From the NCBI GenBank assembly GCA_947625655.1, contig CANQPD010000004.1, positions 124,001 to 188,000 of the forward strand: 64,000 nucleotides of DNA. The letters run 5' to 3'. Source of the stretch: an uncultured Dysosmobacter sp. GTDB lineage: Bacteria > Bacillota > Clostridia > Oscillospirales > Oscillospiraceae. Both the position numbers and the translations under genes were made by a program. The notes under the pieces are model-generated. The model was not told where the DNA came from, made no database searches, and saw only the letters and a program-made list of their open reading frames with translations. Below, one piece after another: positions 61,168-64,000 of the stretch (its first letter is position 1; each line of letters begins with the position of its first letter).

Positions 61168-64000
61168 TTACGCTGCGTCCGAAGCGTTTTTCAGCATCTG
61201 CACCATCTGCGCCCGGGTGCAGGGCGCATCGGGGGAGAACTTCCCGCCGCCGGTGCCATTGGTGATGTTCTGCTCATAGGCCCACAGCACTGCATTGCAG
61301 TAGTAGGTTCCGGCGCTCACATCAGAGAAGGGCGTTGTTCCCGTAACCTTGGGGGAGCCGTTGGCCCGCCACAAGAAAGTGGCCATCTGCGCCCGGGTGC
61401 AGGGGGCGTCTGGGGAGAACTTCCCGTTGCCGGTGCCGCCGGTGATGCCCTGTTCCACAGCCCACAGCACCGCATCATAGTAGTAGGCATCGGCACTCAC
61501 ATCGGAGAAGGGACTCGTCGTGCCAATCTCGGGGGTGCCGCTGGCCCGCCAGAGGAAGGTCACCATCTGCGCCCGAGTGCAGGAGACGTTGGGACTGAAG
61601 GTGGTGTCCGACGTGCCGGAAGTGATTCCCTGCTCCACCGCCCATGCTACCGCACCGGCGTACCAGGAATTTGCGGGTACATCGGTGAAACCCATGACCT
61701 GTTCGGTGTGGACCAGCAGGTAGCGGGAGAGGTGGTCGGTCTCAAAGACGAAGCAGCCGCTTTTGGCGTCATAGCTGCCGCCCTTGTTCTCAATGGAGCC
61801 GTTGTCCCGGATGTACCAGACCGCCAGCGTGGACGTGTCCTCGCCCTTCTCAGGGATGTAGGGGATGGAGATGGTCAGCCGCCCGCCGTTGAAGGCGGAC
61901 TGCTTCACCGTCCCGACCACGATGTCCACGTCCATCACCACGGCCACCTGAGCCAGCGAGCTGACAGCCTCCTGTTGAGCGTTGGTCAACTTGGCCTGCT
62001 GGACGGAGACGGTCAAGGTTTTGCCGGTGGCGATGGATTCCAGCGCCGCTTCGTCCAGTTCCACGGCGCCATCAGGGAGCCGGATCGTCAGTCCTGTGTC
62101 CTCAGCATCTTCGGTTTTGGCAATGACCGAGGCGGGCAGCTTCACGCTGTCTACCTTGGAAAGCCTGGAGAGATCTACCGTCACCGACTTTGCCCCATCG
62201 GCAATGACTTTGTCGATTTCCTTTCCGCTGACGGACACAGTGGCGGTGCTGCCGGAGATCGTGGCGCTGAGTTTGGCTCCGCCATGGTCGGAGGACACTG
62301 GGATCGTGACGGACGGAGTAGAAGAACCGCCGCCTCCGCCGCTACTGCTCCCACCGCCGCTGCTGGGCAGCTTGGGAATGACCGTACCGGAGGCGATTTT
62401 CTCACCGCAGCCTAAGCAATAGGTATCACCGGTATAGCCTTCGGTGGTCGTGGTTGCTTCTTTTTGATTCCGCACTTCTGTTCCACCCGTATGGTTACTC
62501 GGATTCTTTTCTCCGTAGGACTGTCCGCAGATGGAACAGTTCGCCGGAGCCTTGCAGGTGGCGGCAGTGCCCGGGGTGTGGTCTCCGGTCTCCTTGTGGG
62601 AACCGTCGTTTTGACAGATCCGCTGATGCTGGGTCTCACTTACTTTCTCCCACGCACCCCAGTTATGGTTCAGAGCCGGACTGGTGATCTCTGTGAGTTC
62701 TCCTTTCCCTTCAGAATCTGAGAAATTCTTGTTACAGACAGAGCAGTGCCAGTATTCCACATTGCCGGGAGTGGTACAGGTAGCGTCCACTGCGGGAGTA
62801 TGGGTCAGTGTATGGGGTGCAAGCTCGCCATACACCATATGGCAGACGTCGCAGACTGCCCGCGCCTCACAAGTGGCGGAACCACCGGAACAATTTGTGG
62901 TTTCTGTATGACTGCTGTCGTTTTTGCAGGTATGGGTATGAGTTCCGTTTCCATTGGATTCCCACGCATTCCAATCATGGTTATTGTTAGCGGGTGTGAT
63001 TTCATAGCCGCACGCCGTACAAGTCTGCGGGGTGGTACAGTTGGCCGGAGTGCCTGGAGTATGGGCGGCGGTTTCGGTATGGCTCTGATCCCGCTGACAA
63101 GTGCGGGTATGCTGCTGGGCGTTGCCGGTGTTTTTCCATTCGCCCCAGTCATGACCCAGCTCTTCCCCATAGGAACCTCCACAGCTTGTGCAGATAGCTG
63201 CGTTCGTGCAAGTGGCGGAGCCGCCGGAGCAGTTTTCTGTTTCCGTATGGCGGCTGTCCCGCTGACAGGTGCGGGTATGGGTGCCGTTGCCATTGGAAGT
63301 CCACGCACCCCAGTTATGGTTCAGAGCCGGACTAGTGATCTCTGTGAGTTCTCCTGTTCCTATAGAATCCGAGAAATTCTTGCCGCAGACAGAGCAGTGC
63401 CAGTATTCCACATTACCGGGTGCGGTACAGGTGGCATCTACGGCATCATGCTTTGTTAATGTATGGCCTCCCAGCTCCCCGTAGGCAGTTTGGCAGGTGC
63501 TGCATACCGCCTTTGCGGTACAGGTCGCTGTGCCGCCACTGTGCTCTGCTCTGTCAAGTTCCGCACCGCACTTTCCACAGACATACCAGTGATGCGTTTC
63601 ATCATGCTGCAAGGTTTTATCTCCGTCGTGGGCGCAGGTGCTCACGGTAAAGGGCTTGCTGAAGCACTTATAGCCGTCGCCCGTTGCAATCTGGACTTTA
63701 TACGAAAATGTCTGGCCTGCGGGCAATTCGGTAATGGAGAGCGTCTGGCTGTCGGCACCGGTATATTTCTCAGTCAAGCCTTGCGTAATAGAAGGATTCG
63801 TAAGCCAACGCCACTCATCATTGATGGATCTGCACCAGATATAGGTCAGGCCTGCACTCTCATCGGGTGTGACCGACACTGTCAGCGTCACAGAGGTGCT
63901 GTCCTTTGCGTCGAAGGTACTGCCGGAGTAGTCCGTCTCGCTGTTCGGATAGACCTTTGTGCTTTTGATGGGCGCTGGCGTGACAGTTACATTGTCTACG
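61168..64000 (-). CDS. SLH-domain surface protein with Cys-rich repeats, 5'-partial
   Basis: The frame is open to the window edge, so at least 944 residues are visible and the N terminus is outside. After an Ig-like stretch come many CxxC units (HCSVCGKNFSD, TCTSCGGSYGEE and similar) joined by Trp/His-rich HNWGAW...NGTHTRTC blocks, a repeat type known from gut Firmicutes surface proteins. A Ser/Gly linker and a beta-rich domain follow. Three C-terminal SLH domains (FTDVPANSWYAGAVAWAVEQG; FSDVSADAYYYDAVLWAVEQG; FSDVSAGTYYCNAVLWAYEQN, each with RAQM) anchor it to the cell-wall polymer. Ordinary start selection is impossible here. Confidence 0.9.
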   Translation of the reverse strand, partial: VDNVTVTPAPIKSTKVYPNSETDYSGSTFDAKDSTSVTLTVSVTPDESAGLTYIWCRSINDEWRWLTNPSITQGLTEKYTGADSQTLSITELPAGQTFSYKVQIATGDGYKCFSKPFTVSTCAHDGDKTLQHDETHHWYVCGKCGAELDRAEHSGGTATCTAKAVCSTCQTAYGELGGHTLTKHDAVDATCTAPGNVEYWHCSVCGKNFSDSIGTGELTEITSPALNHNWGAWTSNGNGTHTRTCQRDSRHTETENCSGGSATCTNAAICTSCGGSYGEELGHDWGEWKNTGNAQQHTRTCQRDQSHTETAAHTPGTPANCTTPQTCTACGYEITPANNNHDWNAWESNGNGTHTHTCKNDSSHTETTNCSGGSATCEARAVCDVCHMVYGELAPHTLTHTPAVDATCTTPGNVEYWHCSVCNKNFSDSEGKGELTEITSPALNHNWGAWEKVSETQHQRICQNDGSHKETGDHTPGTAATCKAPANCSICGQSYGEKNPSNHTGGTEVRNQKEATTTTEGYTGDTYCLGCGEKIASGTVIPKLPSSGGGSSSGGGGGSSTPSVTIPVSSDHGGAKLSATISGSTATVSVSGKEIDKVIADGAKSVTVDLSRLSKVDSVKLPASVIAKTEDAEDTGLTIRLPDGAVELDEAALESIATGKTLTVSVQQAKLTNAQQEAVSSLAQVAVVMDVDIVVGTVKQSAFNGGRLTISIPYIPEKGEDTSTLAVWYIRDNGSIENKGGSYDAKSGCFVFETDHLSRYLLVHTEQVMGFTDVPANSWYAGAVAWAVEQGITSGTSDTTFSPNVSCTRAQMVTFLWRASGTPEIGTTSPFSDVSADAYYYDAVLWAVEQGITGGTGNGKFSPDAPCTRAQMATFLWRANGSPKVTGTTPFSDVSAGTYYCNAVLWAYEQNITNGTGGGKFSPDAPCTRAQMVQMLKNASDAA

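Overview
The window is GC-rich (about 60-65 percent by eye) and typical of a Gram-positive anaerobe of class Clostridia. Evidence: a nusA/infB-type operon, an HPr with both His15 and Ser46, a PerR-rubrerythrin pair, paired ECF sigma/anti-sigma genes, SLH-domain surface proteins, and a butyrate-forming cluster with Bcd-EtfAB. GC content, intergenic repeat style and the 4-hydroxybutyryl-CoA dehydratase cluster suggest Oscillospiraceae (Flavonifractor, Lawsonibacter, Intestinimonas or relatives). That placement is inference, not a database result.

Layout. 0-8 kb: translation/ribosome-assembly operon (L7Ae-like protein, infB, rbfA, nrnA-like, truB, ribF), interrupted by a 1.5-kb gene-free island of repeats between infB and rbfA. 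8-9 kb: a queT transporter with a strong promoter and a 164-nt leader able to switch the ribosome-binding site. 8.8-16.4 kb: two ECF sigma modules (the first with a probable frameshift in its DNA-binding helix), a pyruvyltransferase/FrhB fusion, dCMP deaminase and an XdhC-like protein. 16.4-31 kb: tex, a ParB-like hypothetical, an NCS2 permease, a DUF1846 protein, a methyltransferase, purA, purB, an alanine-type symporter and two CobW-family GTPases behind an operator-like array. 31-40 kb: an XRE regulator, an LTA-synthase-like enzyme, trmO between inverted repeats, a lipoprotein, perR-rbr, ptsH and uvrC.

40-50.6 kb is the functional centre. crotonase, CoA-transferase, abfD, bcd, etfB and etfA lie on the minus strand and would take 4-hydroxybutyrate through 4-hydroxybutyryl-CoA and crotonyl-CoA to butyryl-CoA, with electron bifurcation at Bcd-EtfAB. 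Divergently transcribed are a PAS-AAA+-HTH sigma54 activator and rpoN itself, overlapping by 4 nt. The first cluster gene has a textbook -24/-12 promoter, and the intergenic region holds two near-identical 18-bp palindromes suited to the activator. This points to a self-contained sigma54 circuit controlling butyrate formation.

50.6-64 kb: carbamate kinase, then an accessory region of gene fragments (UxaA-family, ParM-like, WYL regulator, GyrI-like effector domain), a 2051-codon repeat protein truncated at its SLH end and apparently frameshifted at its tail, and a second SLH protein running off the window. No tRNA, rRNA, CRISPR array or intact insertion sequence was seen. Several intergenic repeat families recur across the window.
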